Of a stretch of DNA of 64,000 bases, positions 1 to 7,446 are shown piece after piece. The notes under the pieces were generated by a model. It made no database searches. It saw only the letters and a list, made by a program, of their open reading frames with translations, and was not told the DNA's origin. Where the stretch lies: NCBI GenBank assembly GCA_036262035.1, contig DATAJS010000013.1:434001-498000 (forward strand), written 5' to 3'. The number at the start of each line of letters is the position of its first letter. Position 1 is the first letter of the stretch. The stretch is from Burkholderiales bacterium (GTDB taxonomy: Bacteria; Pseudomonadota; Gammaproteobacteria; Burkholderiales; SG8-41). Made by a program: the position numbers and the translations under genes.

Positions 1-791
1 GCACCAAGGCGGTCGTCCTCGCGCGCGGACTCGGGACGCGCATGCGTGCGCCGGACGGCGCCGCCGCTCTCGCGCCGGATCAAGCGCGCGCGGCCGACAC
101 GGGCGTCAAGGCGATGATTCCGGTCGACCGTCCTTTCCTGGACTACGTGCTCAGCGGACTGGCCGACGCCGGATTCAGGGAGGTGTGCATCGTCGTCGCG
201 CCGGACGATGCGACGATACGCGATCACTACACGAAGCATGCGCCGTCGCGAATTCGGGTGGCGTTCGCCGTCCAGCAGGAGGCGAAGGGAACGGCGGATG
301 CCGTGCTGCCGGTCGAGGACTACGCCGGCGGCGAGCCGTTCGTCGTGTTGAACGGCGACAACTACTATCCGACCGAGGTGCTTCGGAGGTTGCGATTGGC
401 CGATGGCTGCGCCGGTGTCGCGTTCACCCGCGAGGGGCTTTTGCGAACGGCCGACGTCCCCGCGGACCGGATCGCGAAGTACGCGATCCTCGACGTGACC
501 GAGGACGGCAGGCTCGAGCGTATCGTCGAAAAGCCGGCCTCATCGAAGCCCGGCGATCGCGTGAGCATGAACTGCTGGCGTTTCACGTCGGACATGTTTC
601 GCGCATGCCGCGAGGTGCCGGTATCAAAGCGGGGCGAGTACGAGCTGCCGGCCGCGATCGGGTATGCGATGGAGCAGCTTGGGATTTCCTTTCATATGGT
701 ATCCGCCGACGCGACCGTGCTCGACCTGTCGCACCGCGCCGATGTGCCGACCGTTGCTGCGCGCCTCCAAACGGTGAAGGTGGAGCTCTGA
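1..791 (+). CDS. Sugar-1-phosphate nucleotidyltransferase, 5' end cut by window edge
   Basis: The reading frame is open from base 3, before the first ATG at 42. Those bases encode KAVVLARGLGTRMR, the nucleotide-binding G-x-G-T-R-M-R loop found at the start of the NTP_transferase family, so only a few residues lie outside the window. Further along are NGDNYYP (metal/sugar site region) and VEKP, also typical of the fold. The enzyme would join a sugar 1-phosphate to a nucleoside triphosphate in the cytoplasm. Its stop overlaps the start of the galactokinase gene, which suggests that the substrate is galactose 1-phosphate or a related sugar phosphate. The family is seen; the substrate is inferred from the neighbour. 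Confidence 0.85.
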   Translation, partial: TKAVVLARGLGTRMRAPDGAAALAPDQARAADTGVKAMIPVDRPFLDYVLSGLADAGFREVCIVVAPDDATIRDHYTKHAPSRIRVAFAVQQEAKGTADAVLPVEDYAGGEPFVVLNGDNYYPTEVLRRLRLADGCAGVAFTREGLLRTADVPADRIAKYAILDVTEDGRLERIVEKPASSKPGDRVSMNCWRFTSDMFRACREVPVSKRGEYELPAAIGYAMEQLGISFHMVSADATVLDLSHRADVPTVAARLQTVKVEL

Positions 792-2008
792 TCGAGACCG
801 TTTACGCGTGTGCGCGCGACGCGCTTGCCGCTTCGCCCGACGCGGCGTTCTGGGTACCCGGGCGCATCGAGTTTCTCGGCAAGCACACCGATTACGCCGG
901 CGGACGGAGCCTGCTGTGTGCCGTCGAGCGCGGAATCGGTATCGTCGTTACGAAGCGTGCGGACCGCCGGCTGCGCATCGTCGACGCGGCGCGACCGGAT
1001 GACGTCGTGGACTCCTCGATCGACGCGAGCGCGAGTGCGCCGCCCGGCCACTGGTCGACCTATCCCGTCACGGTCGCCCGCCGGATCGCCCGCGACTTCG
1101 GCGGCGATCTTCGAGGAGCGGATATCGCCTTCGCGAGCGACCTGCCGATCGCGGCCGGCGTGAGCAGCTCGAGCGCACTGGTGGTCGCAACGTTCCTGGT
1201 GCTGGCTCATGTCAATGCGCTGGCGCTCGAGCCCATGGAGCGGCTCGCCGCCTACCTGGGCGCCGTCGAGAGCGGCTACGCGTTCGGCGACTTTGCCGGC
1301 GACAGCGGCGTCGGCACGTTCGGCGGAAGCGAAGATCACACCGCGATCCTGTGCGCCCGGCCGAACGCCCTCGTCCAATACTCGTTCTGTCCGGTGCGCT
1401 TCGAGCGCGAGGTGCCGTTGCCGCACGATCACGCGTTCGTGATTGCCTCGAGCGGTGTCGTCGCCGAGAAGATCGGCGCGGTTCGCGAGCAGTACAACGA
1501 GCTGTCCCGGTCGGCACAGCGCATCGCCGAGCGGTGGCGAGCGATCTCGGGTCGCAACGATGTGACGCTGGGCGATCTCCTGGCGTCCGGGCCGGATGCC
1601 GTCGAGCAAACTCTGCATGGCATCGATGTCCCGCTGCGCGATCGGTTCACGCAATTCGTCCTCGAGAGCACCGAGCTGATTCCCGCCGCAGGCGATGCCC
1701 TCGCAGCGGGCGATCTCGTTCGGCTCGGACAGATCGTCGATCGCTCGTTTGATGCGGCCGAGCGATTGCTGCGCAACCAGGTCCCTGAGACGATGTGGCT
1801 GGTTCGCGACGCACGTGCGCGCGGGGCGGTCGCCGCGTCCGCTTTCGGCGCGGGATTCGGCGGAAGCGTGTGGGCGCTGGTGCCGGCCGAGCGCGCCGAG
1901 TCGTTTCGCGAGACGTGGGCCGAGGAATACGCGCGCCGCTTTCCGGGTCCGGCCGCCCACAGCGAGTTCTTCACGACGCGAGCGGGATCGCCCGCCATGA
2001 GGCTTTGA
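788..2008 (+). CDS. Galactokinase-type GHMP sugar kinase, probable CTG start
   Basis: Residues about 25-36 read GRIEFLGKHTDY, a variant of the galactokinase signature (usually GRxNxIGEHxDY), and PIAAGVSSSSAL near residue 120 is the GHMP phosphate-binding loop. A late glycine-rich GAGFGG motif also fits. The length (406 residues) is normal. No ATG, GTG or TTG lies close to the conserved start. CTG at 788 overlaps the preceding stop as CTGA and follows an AAGGTGGAG ribosome-binding stretch, so coupled initiation at CTG is the simplest reading. It should phosphorylate galactose or a close relative in the cytoplasm, feeding the nucleotidyltransferase. Arabinose or GalNAc cannot be excluded. Confidence 0.85.
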   Translation: MIETVYACARDALAASPDAAFWVPGRIEFLGKHTDYAGGRSLLCAVERGIGIVVTKRADRRLRIVDAARPDDVVDSSIDASASAPPGHWSTYPVTVARRIARDFGGDLRGADIAFASDLPIAAGVSSSSALVVATFLVLAHVNALALEPMERLAAYLGAVESGYAFGDFAGDSGVGTFGGSEDHTAILCARPNALVQYSFCPVRFEREVPLPHDHAFVIASSGVVAEKIGAVREQYNELSRSAQRIAERWRAISGRNDVTLGDLLASGPDAVEQTLHGIDVPLRDRFTQFVLESTELIPAAGDALAAGDLVRLGQIVDRSFDAAERLLRNQVPETMWLVRDARARGAVAASAFGAGFGGSVWALVPAERAESFRETWAEEYARRFPGPAAHSEFFTTRAGSPAMRL

Positions 2009-3921
2009 TGGTGTCACGACGGGAGTTTCTCGATCGCAGTGGTCGGTTCGCGTTGGGCGTCGCCGCCATGCCTCTCGGGGGAACGGGACGCGAGCTCACG
2101 CTGAGCAACGAGTCGATCGCCGCGACGTGGACGATCGCCGACAACACGATCAAGCCATCCACGCTCAAGAATAGGCTGCGTGGAGCGAGTCTTCCCGTCC
2201 CGGCGGAGCTTTTCACGCTGAATGCGCCGTCGCCGATTCCCGCGAGCGCGTTCCGGATCGCCGGCGATCCGCGTGTGTCGCGGTCGGAAGTCTCGGCGAC
2301 GCTGCGCGATCCCGACGGGAGAATAGAGGTTGTCTGGCGCGCGACGCTCCACGACGACGCGAAGTACCTGCGGCAGGAGTTCTCCCTGCGTGCGCTGAAG
2401 GGCGACGTCGCGCTGCGTGAGATCTCGCTGTTCGACTTCAACGCACCACAGGCGCGTGTTTCGGGGACGGTGCGCGGGTCGCCGATCGTCGTGAACGAAG
2501 AGTCGTACTTCGCGTTCGAGCATCCGCTCGCGAACAACGGTGTCGACGGCGATCGGGTGCGCTGTCGCATGGCGAGGACGCTGCCGCTGCGACCGGGGAC
2601 GACGCTGGAGCTGAGCTCCGTCGTGGGTGTGACACGGACGGGTCAGTTGCGGCGCGATTTCCTGGCGTACATCGAGCGGGAGCGGGCGCACCGGTACCGA
2701 ACGTTCCTGCACTACAACACGTGGTACGACATCGGGTTCGCATCGCAATTCAGCGAGCGCGACGCGCTGGCGGCGGTGAACGCGTTCGGAAGGGAGCTGC
2801 ACGACAAGCGCGGCGTCACGCTCGATTCGTTCCTCTTCGACGACGGATGGGACGATCCCACCACGTTGTGGCGCTTTCATTCGGGGTTCCCGAACGGGTT
2901 CAGCAAAGTCCGCGACGCGACGCGCAAGTACGGCGCGGCCCCGGGCGTGTGGATGTCGCCGTGGGGCGGCTACAACAAACAGAAGGAGCAACGCCTCGCG
3001 TATGGACGCGCGCTGGGCTTCGAGACCAACGAGCGCGGATTCGCGCTGTCGGGGCCGGTCTATTACAAGCGCTTTCGCGACACGTGCGTCGAAATGATCC
3101 GCAAGTACGGCGTGAACCAGTTCAAGCTCGACGGCACCGGAGACGCGGCGAGCACCGCGCCGGGCAGCCCGTTCGACAGCGATTTCGACGCCGCGATACA
3201 CCTGATCCGCGAGCTGCGCGCTTCGAGCCCGGATCTCTACGTGAATCTCACGGTGGGCACCTATCCGTCGCCGTTCTGGCTGCGCTACGCGGATTCGATC
3301 TGGCGCGGGGGAGAGGATCACGGCTTCGCCGGCGTCGGCACGAGCCGTCAACGCTGGATCACCTATCGGGATGCCGACACGTATCAGCGTGTCGTGAAAG
3401 CGGGTGCGCTGTTCCCGCTCAACTCGGTCATGCTGCACGGACTGATCTGCGCGCGGCACGTCAAGAACCTGAACACCGATCCCGGGAACGATTTCCGGTC
3501 GGAGGTTCGTTCCTACTTCGGAACCGGGACGCAGCTACAGGAGATGTACATCACGCCATCGCTGCTCTCGCGAGAGAACTGGGACGCGATCGCCGAAGCC
3601 GCGAAATGGTCGCGGACGAATGCGGAGACGCTGGTCGACACCCATTGGATCGGCGGCGACCCGTCGCGCCTCGAGCCTTACGGCTGGGCGTCGTGGTCGC
3701 CGAAGAAGGGGATCGTGACGCTGCGCAATCCAAGCGATCGGCCGCAGTCCATCGCGATCGATGTGGCGGCGGCGCTCGAGCTGCCGGCCGGATCACCGCG
3801 GCAATTCGATGCCACGAGCCCGTGGGATCGGAATGTTCGGTGGGCGTTTCGTGCGGGAGAGGAAACGCAGATCGCGTTGGGGCCGTTCGAGGTGGTCACG
3901 CTCGAATTGGTGGGGCGATAG
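2008..3921 (+). CDS. Tat-exported alpha-galactosidase-like glycoside hydrolase (GH-D clan type)
   Basis: The 637-residue protein starts at an ATG overlapping the kinase stop (TGATG), so it is the third gene of a coupled cassette. Its start, MVSRREFLDRSGRF, is a twin-arginine signal. After a beta-rich N-terminal part comes a TIM-barrel-like region with FLFDDGWDD and FKLDGTGD; Asp375 of the KxD motif is the likely catalytic nucleophile of GH27/GH36-type enzymes. WRGGEDHGFAG may hold the acid/base residue. It would release galactose from outside saccharides for the kinase. Substrate and exact GH family are inferred; a full domain search was not possible. Confidence 0.75.
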   Translation: MVSRREFLDRSGRFALGVAAMPLGGTGRELTLSNESIAATWTIADNTIKPSTLKNRLRGASLPVPAELFTLNAPSPIPASAFRIAGDPRVSRSEVSATLRDPDGRIEVVWRATLHDDAKYLRQEFSLRALKGDVALREISLFDFNAPQARVSGTVRGSPIVVNEESYFAFEHPLANNGVDGDRVRCRMARTLPLRPGTTLELSSVVGVTRTGQLRRDFLAYIERERAHRYRTFLHYNTWYDIGFASQFSERDALAAVNAFGRELHDKRGVTLDSFLFDDGWDDPTTLWRFHSGFPNGFSKVRDATRKYGAAPGVWMSPWGGYNKQKEQRLAYGRALGFETNERGFALSGPVYYKRFRDTCVEMIRKYGVNQFKLDGTGDAASTAPGSPFDSDFDAAIHLIRELRASSPDLYVNLTVGTYPSPFWLRYADSIWRGGEDHGFAGVGTSRQRWITYRDADTYQRVVKAGALFPLNSVMLHGLICARHVKNLNTDPGNDFRSEVRSYFGTGTQLQEMYITPSLLSRENWDAIAEAAKWSRTNAETLVDTHWIGGDPSRLEPYGWASWSPKKGIVTLRNPSDRPQSIAIDVAAALELPAGSPRQFDATSPWDRNVRWAFRAGEETQIALGPFEVVTLELVGR

Positions 3922-3927
3922 TTTCTA

Positions 3928-3966
3928 CCCTACCGCACGTTCTCGTAGGGTGCGTGGTAACGCACC
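3928..3966. repeat. Two overlapping alternative hairpins after the galactose cassette
   Basis: GGTGCGT (3949-3955) pairs with ACGCACC (3960-3966) around a four-base loop. CCCTAC (3928-3933) can instead pair with GTAGGG (3945-3950), which uses some of the same bases. No T-run follows, so this is not a standard intrinsic terminator. The GTAGGGTGCG...CGCACC wording resembles a short dispersed repeat I know from betaproteobacterial intergenic regions. Confidence 0.45.
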
Positions 3967-4112
3967 GCACAACCAGACCAATTTCATTCCCGGATACGTG
4001 CGTAGTACTTCGACGCTTACGAGCGGACGAGCTCGCGACGACCAACCGCATCTACGCGGACCCGTACCGCTTTAAACCGTGTCGTGGCAGTGGCGTGGCG
4101 CGCGCGTAGACG

Positions 4113-4244
4113 ATGGCGCTGAAGGTATCCTACCTTTCTGGTGTGGAAGCCGTATTGATGCCGGCCGATGCGGAGGTGGAGCGATTTACGAGAGGGCTGA
4201 TGGCGTCGGAGATTGACCTAGTCGCGCAAGCGCCAGGGGACTAG
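4113..4244 (+). CDS. Possible small protein of 43 residues, unknown
   Basis: An ATG at 4113 opens a frame to TAG at 4242-4244. The product is balanced and slightly acidic, begins MALKVSYLSG and contains VERFTRGLMASEIDLV, with no signal peptide or membrane segment. No good ribosome-binding site precedes it. It could be a true small gene, the remnant of a longer one, or chance. I do not recognise it. Confidence 0.25.
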   Translation: MALKVSYLSGVEAVLMPADAEVERFTRGLMASEIDLVAQAPGD

Positions 4245-4357
4245 AAGCGGGGTTCAGTGAACCAGCGCTAGTATCGATTGCGGATCCGTCTCTCGCGTAG
4301 CCCAACGCGTAGTAGCGTCCCTAGAATGGCTTGCGAGCCAACTTGATGGCGGAAGCG

Positions 4358-5422
4358 CTAAAGCATCCGCGCATCCTCAAAGAGTTCCACCCGCCATCCC
4401 GCGGAGCCGTGCTGCTTGCGTAGTCGGACTGCGCCGAATCCAGAGTTCACCGGCGTTATCTTGTCAGCAATTGCGCGCATGCGTCGCAACTGGTCAGTTG
4501 CGATACGCGCGCGGCGGCTCGATGTGGAAGTGATATAGACCGCCTCAGCGTCCGATCTCACACGAGTCCGATCATCAGCGGTGGGCAAGCTGACAGAACC
4601 CTTAACGAATGGTGTCAGAACCGCCACCGGCTGCTGTTGCACTAGGTGTGACCAAATTCCAACGTGGTTTCCGGTCTTAGAACCGTGATGAGCAACCTTG
4701 TAAGCAGATGCCCGACGTCTTTGTAGACACCACGCGTTCGAAACTAAAGCGGCCCATCCACATTGCGGGTAGTCTTCCAGATCCGAGCCGAGAAGCACTG
4801 CTTCCTCGCCGAATTCCACGTGCAGAACAATCGCCTCGATATTAGGCTTCAATTCCGGCGCGTGCATAACAGGTGCGTTAGCGATCGGCACATACGTAGC
4901 AAAATGTGTTAGCGCTACGGCCTGCGCGGCGGCATTCGGCGCAAGCGCGAGAACGCGCACGCTTCGCCCACATAGCGTCTCCTCGAAGACAATCGTCCGC
5001 TGATCGGCGAAATAGAAATTCCGTGTCTTGCCAATGGCAGCCGCGAGTTCCTTTGTGCCTCGCGTAAGGCTCGGAGCTATGGGGCCGCCATTACCTTCGA
5101 CAAAAGCCAAAGCTTCGCGATCGCTAAATACGCTCGAGATAAAAAGATCTGCCTGAGGATATGCGTCAAGTAGCTTTGAGAGCCCTCTGACGTGATCGTC
5201 ATGCCAGTGTGAGGCAACAATGACCCGGACGGCGTCGGCCGGCGCGCCGATTGCGCAAAGATATTCGAGAGACGCTGGGATCTTTGTGTCGAGTGGCTCG
5301 CAGGAATCGACGAGCATCCACTGGCCGCTGCCAAGATGAACCGCTATTGCCTCGCCGTAACCGGGGCCGAATACAGTTACCTCAATTTCGTGTGCTTCGG
5401 GTGCCGCTCCGTAATCACGCAT
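4358..5422 (-). CDS. Metallo-beta-lactamase-fold hydrolase of an accessory module
   Basis: The 354-residue protein carries HWHDDH at residues 72-77, the zinc motif of the MBL fold, plus a metal-site Asp at about 214 (LGSDLED) and AHHGSKTGNH near 244-253, as in ComEC-like and other nuclease-type MBL proteins. There is no signal peptide, so it acts in the cytoplasm. It starts 15 bases after a 65-residue gene and is the last of three minus-strand genes in a lower-GC patch. A role in nucleic acid or nucleotide cleavage is plausible but not shown. Stand-alone MBL proteins of this type often occur in variable islands and defence loci. Confidence 0.8.
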   Translation of the reverse strand: MRDYGAAPEAHEIEVTVFGPGYGEAIAVHLGSGQWMLVDSCEPLDTKIPASLEYLCAIGAPADAVRVIVASHWHDDHVRGLSKLLDAYPQADLFISSVFSDREALAFVEGNGGPIAPSLTRGTKELAAAIGKTRNFYFADQRTIVFEETLCGRSVRVLALAPNAAAQAVALTHFATYVPIANAPVMHAPELKPNIEAIVLHVEFGEEAVLLGSDLEDYPQCGWAALVSNAWCLQRRRASAYKVAHHGSKTGNHVGIWSHLVQQQPVAVLTPFVKGSVSLPTADDRTRVRSDAEAVYITSTSSRRARIATDQLRRMRAIADKITPVNSGFGAVRLRKQHGSAGWRVELFEDARML

Positions 5423-5437
5423 GACCCACGACGGTGT

Positions 5438-5635
5438 TTAGTCGGCTAATTTGTTCTTCACCCGCCCGCGCTCCAATGCTTCATCTGCGCGGTTGAAGAT
5501 CTGCTCAACCTCTCGCTTCGTCCAATTCGGAACGCGTCGGAAGCGAAGCTCTTGCGCGTTTCGAATTGTGCCGCGCTTCGTTTCCTTGTACAGCGTCCAA
5601 TAGAAAAACGGCGCCGGGGACGACGAGGTCGCCAT
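5438..5635 (-). CDS. Small basic protein of unknown function (65 residues)
   Basis: The frame starts at ATG 5635 and stops 15 bases before the metallo-hydrolase start. The product has FFYWTLYKETKRGT near its start and a C-terminal stretch rich in charged residues (EVEQIFNRADEALERGRVKNK), likely helical. It has no signal or membrane segment. Its place between two genes of the same strand suggests a partner or adaptor. Another frame over the same bases (5458-5652) is very arginine- and serine-rich and looks like a shadow. I do not recognise the family. Confidence 0.45.
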   Translation of the reverse strand: MATSSSPAPFFYWTLYKETKRGTIRNAQELRFRRVPNWTKREVEQIFNRADEALERGRVKNKLAD

Positions 5636-5659
5636 CTTGCGGATTCACCCATTCGAGAG

Positions 5660-6108
5660 CTATCTCCGCAATATGATCGTCAACGTTTCCAGCTCATCGC
5701 TCTCTTCTGAGGAGCGCTGCCTGATAATGTCGCGAAAGGTAGGCTGGTGTGGCTCGTTCTCTCCCGGCAGCTGCGAAGCTTGTAATGCGCCATGTAATTC
5801 AGGCCGAGAGCGCGTACAGGCGTATGTGAAAGCAGCAGAAGTGAGCCGACTGCGAGATCGCGGACTACCGGGGTCAATGGCTCGCTCTGAACAATCAATT
5901 TTCCGGGCATAACCTGCAGCGTGAATGCATCAGTTTTAATTTGCGTCGCCCTACGGCTTACAACAAGGTCGTCGTCCTCGACCGCAGTACGCGCGTCGGC
6001 TTCGCCAATCAACTGGTTACGCTCGAGCCAAGCGGGAGAAAATACGGCTGGATTGAAATCACCGACGATGACGACGTTGCCGGAAAATTTTTCAGCAGTC
6101 CAGCTCAT
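5660..6108 (-). pseudogene. Unknown conserved-looking protein, probably frameshifted near 5770
   Basis: From ATG 6108 (ribosome site AGAGG) the frame reads a convincing globular protein: VVIVGDFNPAVFSPAWLE near the start and LTPVVRDLAVGSLLLLSHTP in the middle, through LGLNYMAHYKL. After about 5770 the reading becomes serine/arginine-rich and stops at 142 residues. In another minus-strand frame the same bases give a natural acidic helical tail (PHQPTFRDIIRQRSSEESDE) ending at TAG 5660-5662, just before the small gene. A one- or two-base indel therefore seems likely, whether real decay, programmed shift or sequencing error. The pattern reminds me of an uncharacterised family, which I could not verify. 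Confidence 0.45.
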
Positions 6109-6633
6109 TCATCCTCTTAGTAAGAAGTGCGGCGGTCCGCGCCGACCAAACCCGCAAAAGCAATAATTGTAGCCTGAGATCCTGAGTCCGTCGGTTGCGC
6201 CAACGCTTCCATACGAGATGAGTGGCTTAAGAGAGACGCCTTTTTTACGCCAGCTCACAATAGAGTGTAAGTAATTGATTCTAATACCGTCTAATCACGG
6301 ATTGCGAGCCCAAATTCAGCCATTAAACGACCGGCTTTCACATGCCCGTGGTCCAGACCCCTGCCCGCTACTTACTCAGCAGTTACAGCACCGCGGGTTT
6401 GAGTTTGACTTGCCCCTGCTCCTAATGGTCAGTCCGCCACGAACATCCGCGGAAACGCGTCAGAGTCTTCCATAAGAATTCGACAGACCGTCGCGATGGT
6501 TGTGACGCGTCTCTGAACAGCTTCTGTAGTCGGCACCAGATGTCTCCTTGTGCCGGGATGTGCATGGGAGCCCTCTCAAGCATCAGCGGTTTGCGCTCGC
6601 GTTATGATCGCCCATAGATACGCAGGTGGAGTG
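6109..6633. other. AT-rich intergenic region without a recognisable gene
   Basis: No frame here looks protein-like. The line 6241-6300 has 22 G/C of 60 (37%), against 38 of 60 in a typical line of the flanking genes (8881-8940). CTGAGATCCTGAG near 6174 recalls a THI box, but the rest of a TPP riboswitch is absent. The region is best read as non-coding or decayed sequence at the border of an acquired patch. Confidence 0.55.
6166..6171 (-). promoter_or_regulatory. Possible -10 box for the accessory module
   Basis: Read on the minus strand, 6171-6166 is TACAAT, about 58 bases upstream of the first start codon of the module. No convincing -35 hexamer was seen, so this is only a candidate. Confidence 0.2.
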
Positions 6634-7446
6634 ATGTCTTTCCCCGACCCCCGTCCGCTCACTGTTCTAACCATCGCCGGCTCCGACTCCGGCGGCGGTG
6701 CCGGCATTCAAGCCGATCTCAAGACCTTCGCCGCGCACGGCCTGCACGGCCTTTCCGCGATTGCCGCGCTCACCGCCCAGCACACGCGCGGCGTGGCGGC
6801 AGTGCACGTGCCGCCGGTGGCTTTCCTGCGCGAGCAGATCGATGCGTGTTTCGGTGATTTTCGTATCGGCGCGGTCAAGCTGGGGATGCTCGCCAACAGG
6901 GAAGTGATCGATGCGGTCGCCGATGCGCTCGGGCGGCACCGGTCCGCCTTTGTCGTGCTCGATCCTGTCATGGTGGCGACCAGCGGCGCGCGGCTGCTCG
7001 AGCCGGACGCGCTCGATGCGCTGCGCACGCGACTGTTTCCGCTGGCGACAATCCTCACGCCCAACATACCGGAGGCGGAGTTGCTGCTCGGCAAGCCGAT
7101 AAACGACGACGCAGATGCTGAAGCAGCGCTGGACGCATTGCGGGCGTTGGGCACGCAGGCGTTGCTGCTGAAAGGCGGTCACCTGAAGAGCAGCAACGGA
7201 ATGGTCGATCGTTATCGCGACTCGAGCACGAGCAGACAATTCAGACACGAACGTATCGACGTCGAGGGCCACGGCACCGGCTGCACGCTTGCGTCGGCGA
7301 TTGCGGCGAATCTGTGTCTCGGCAAGGCGTTGCCCGAGGCCTGCGAAGCCGCTACCGACTATGTGCATGGGGCGTTGAGGCATGCGTATCGTCCTGGGCG
7401 CGGGGAGGTGGCGGTGTTGGATCATTTCTGGCAGAGGACCGGATGA
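6634..7446 (+). CDS. thiD: Hydroxymethylpyrimidine / phosphomethylpyrimidine kinase
   Basis: The 270-residue enzyme phosphorylates HMP and then HMP-P to HMP-PP for thiamine synthesis. TIAGSDSGGGAGIQADLKTF near the start is the ThiD substrate/phosphate signature, and GHGTGCTLASAIA near residue 215 is the anion-hole GTGC motif of the ribokinase-like fold. ATG at 6634 is chosen over an earlier in-frame start because AGGTGGA lies just upstream and the family signature follows at once. The stop overlaps the start of tenA as ATGA, so both salvage genes are coupled. Confidence 0.95.
   Translation: MSFPDPRPLTVLTIAGSDSGGGAGIQADLKTFAAHGLHGLSAIAALTAQHTRGVAAVHVPPVAFLREQIDACFGDFRIGAVKLGMLANREVIDAVADALGRHRSAFVVLDPVMVATSGARLLEPDALDALRTRLFPLATILTPNIPEAELLLGKPINDDADAEAALDALRALGTQALLLKGGHLKSSNGMVDRYRDSSTSRQFRHERIDVEGHGTGCTLASAIAANLCLGKALPEACEAATDYVHGALRHAYRPGRGEVAVLDHFWQRTG

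Larger units (their letters stand above)
3922..4357. other. Intergenic stretch with hairpins and one possible short ORF
   Basis: About 435 bases separate the galactosidase-like gene from the converging metallo-hydrolase gene. Apart from the hairpins at 3928-3966 and a 44-codon frame at 4113-4244, nothing gene-like was found on either strand. Composition is less GC-rich than the flanking cassette, which fits the edge of an acquired segment. Confidence 0.5.

Noticed and set aside
5637-5912. Plus-strand frame of 91 codons across the accessory module
   Set aside because: It lies antisense to better protein-like frames, has unusual Ser/Cys-rich composition and no ribosome site.
6170-6200. CTGAGATCCTGAG as part of a TPP riboswitch before thiD
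   Set aside because: Only the short CTGAGA core fits. The rest of the THI element is absent and the site is more than 450 bases from thiD.
6275-6475. Frame of 66 codons in the AT-rich gap
   Set aside because: Composition is random-looking (many Leu, Pro, Gln, His), with no ribosome site and no neighbour on the same strand.
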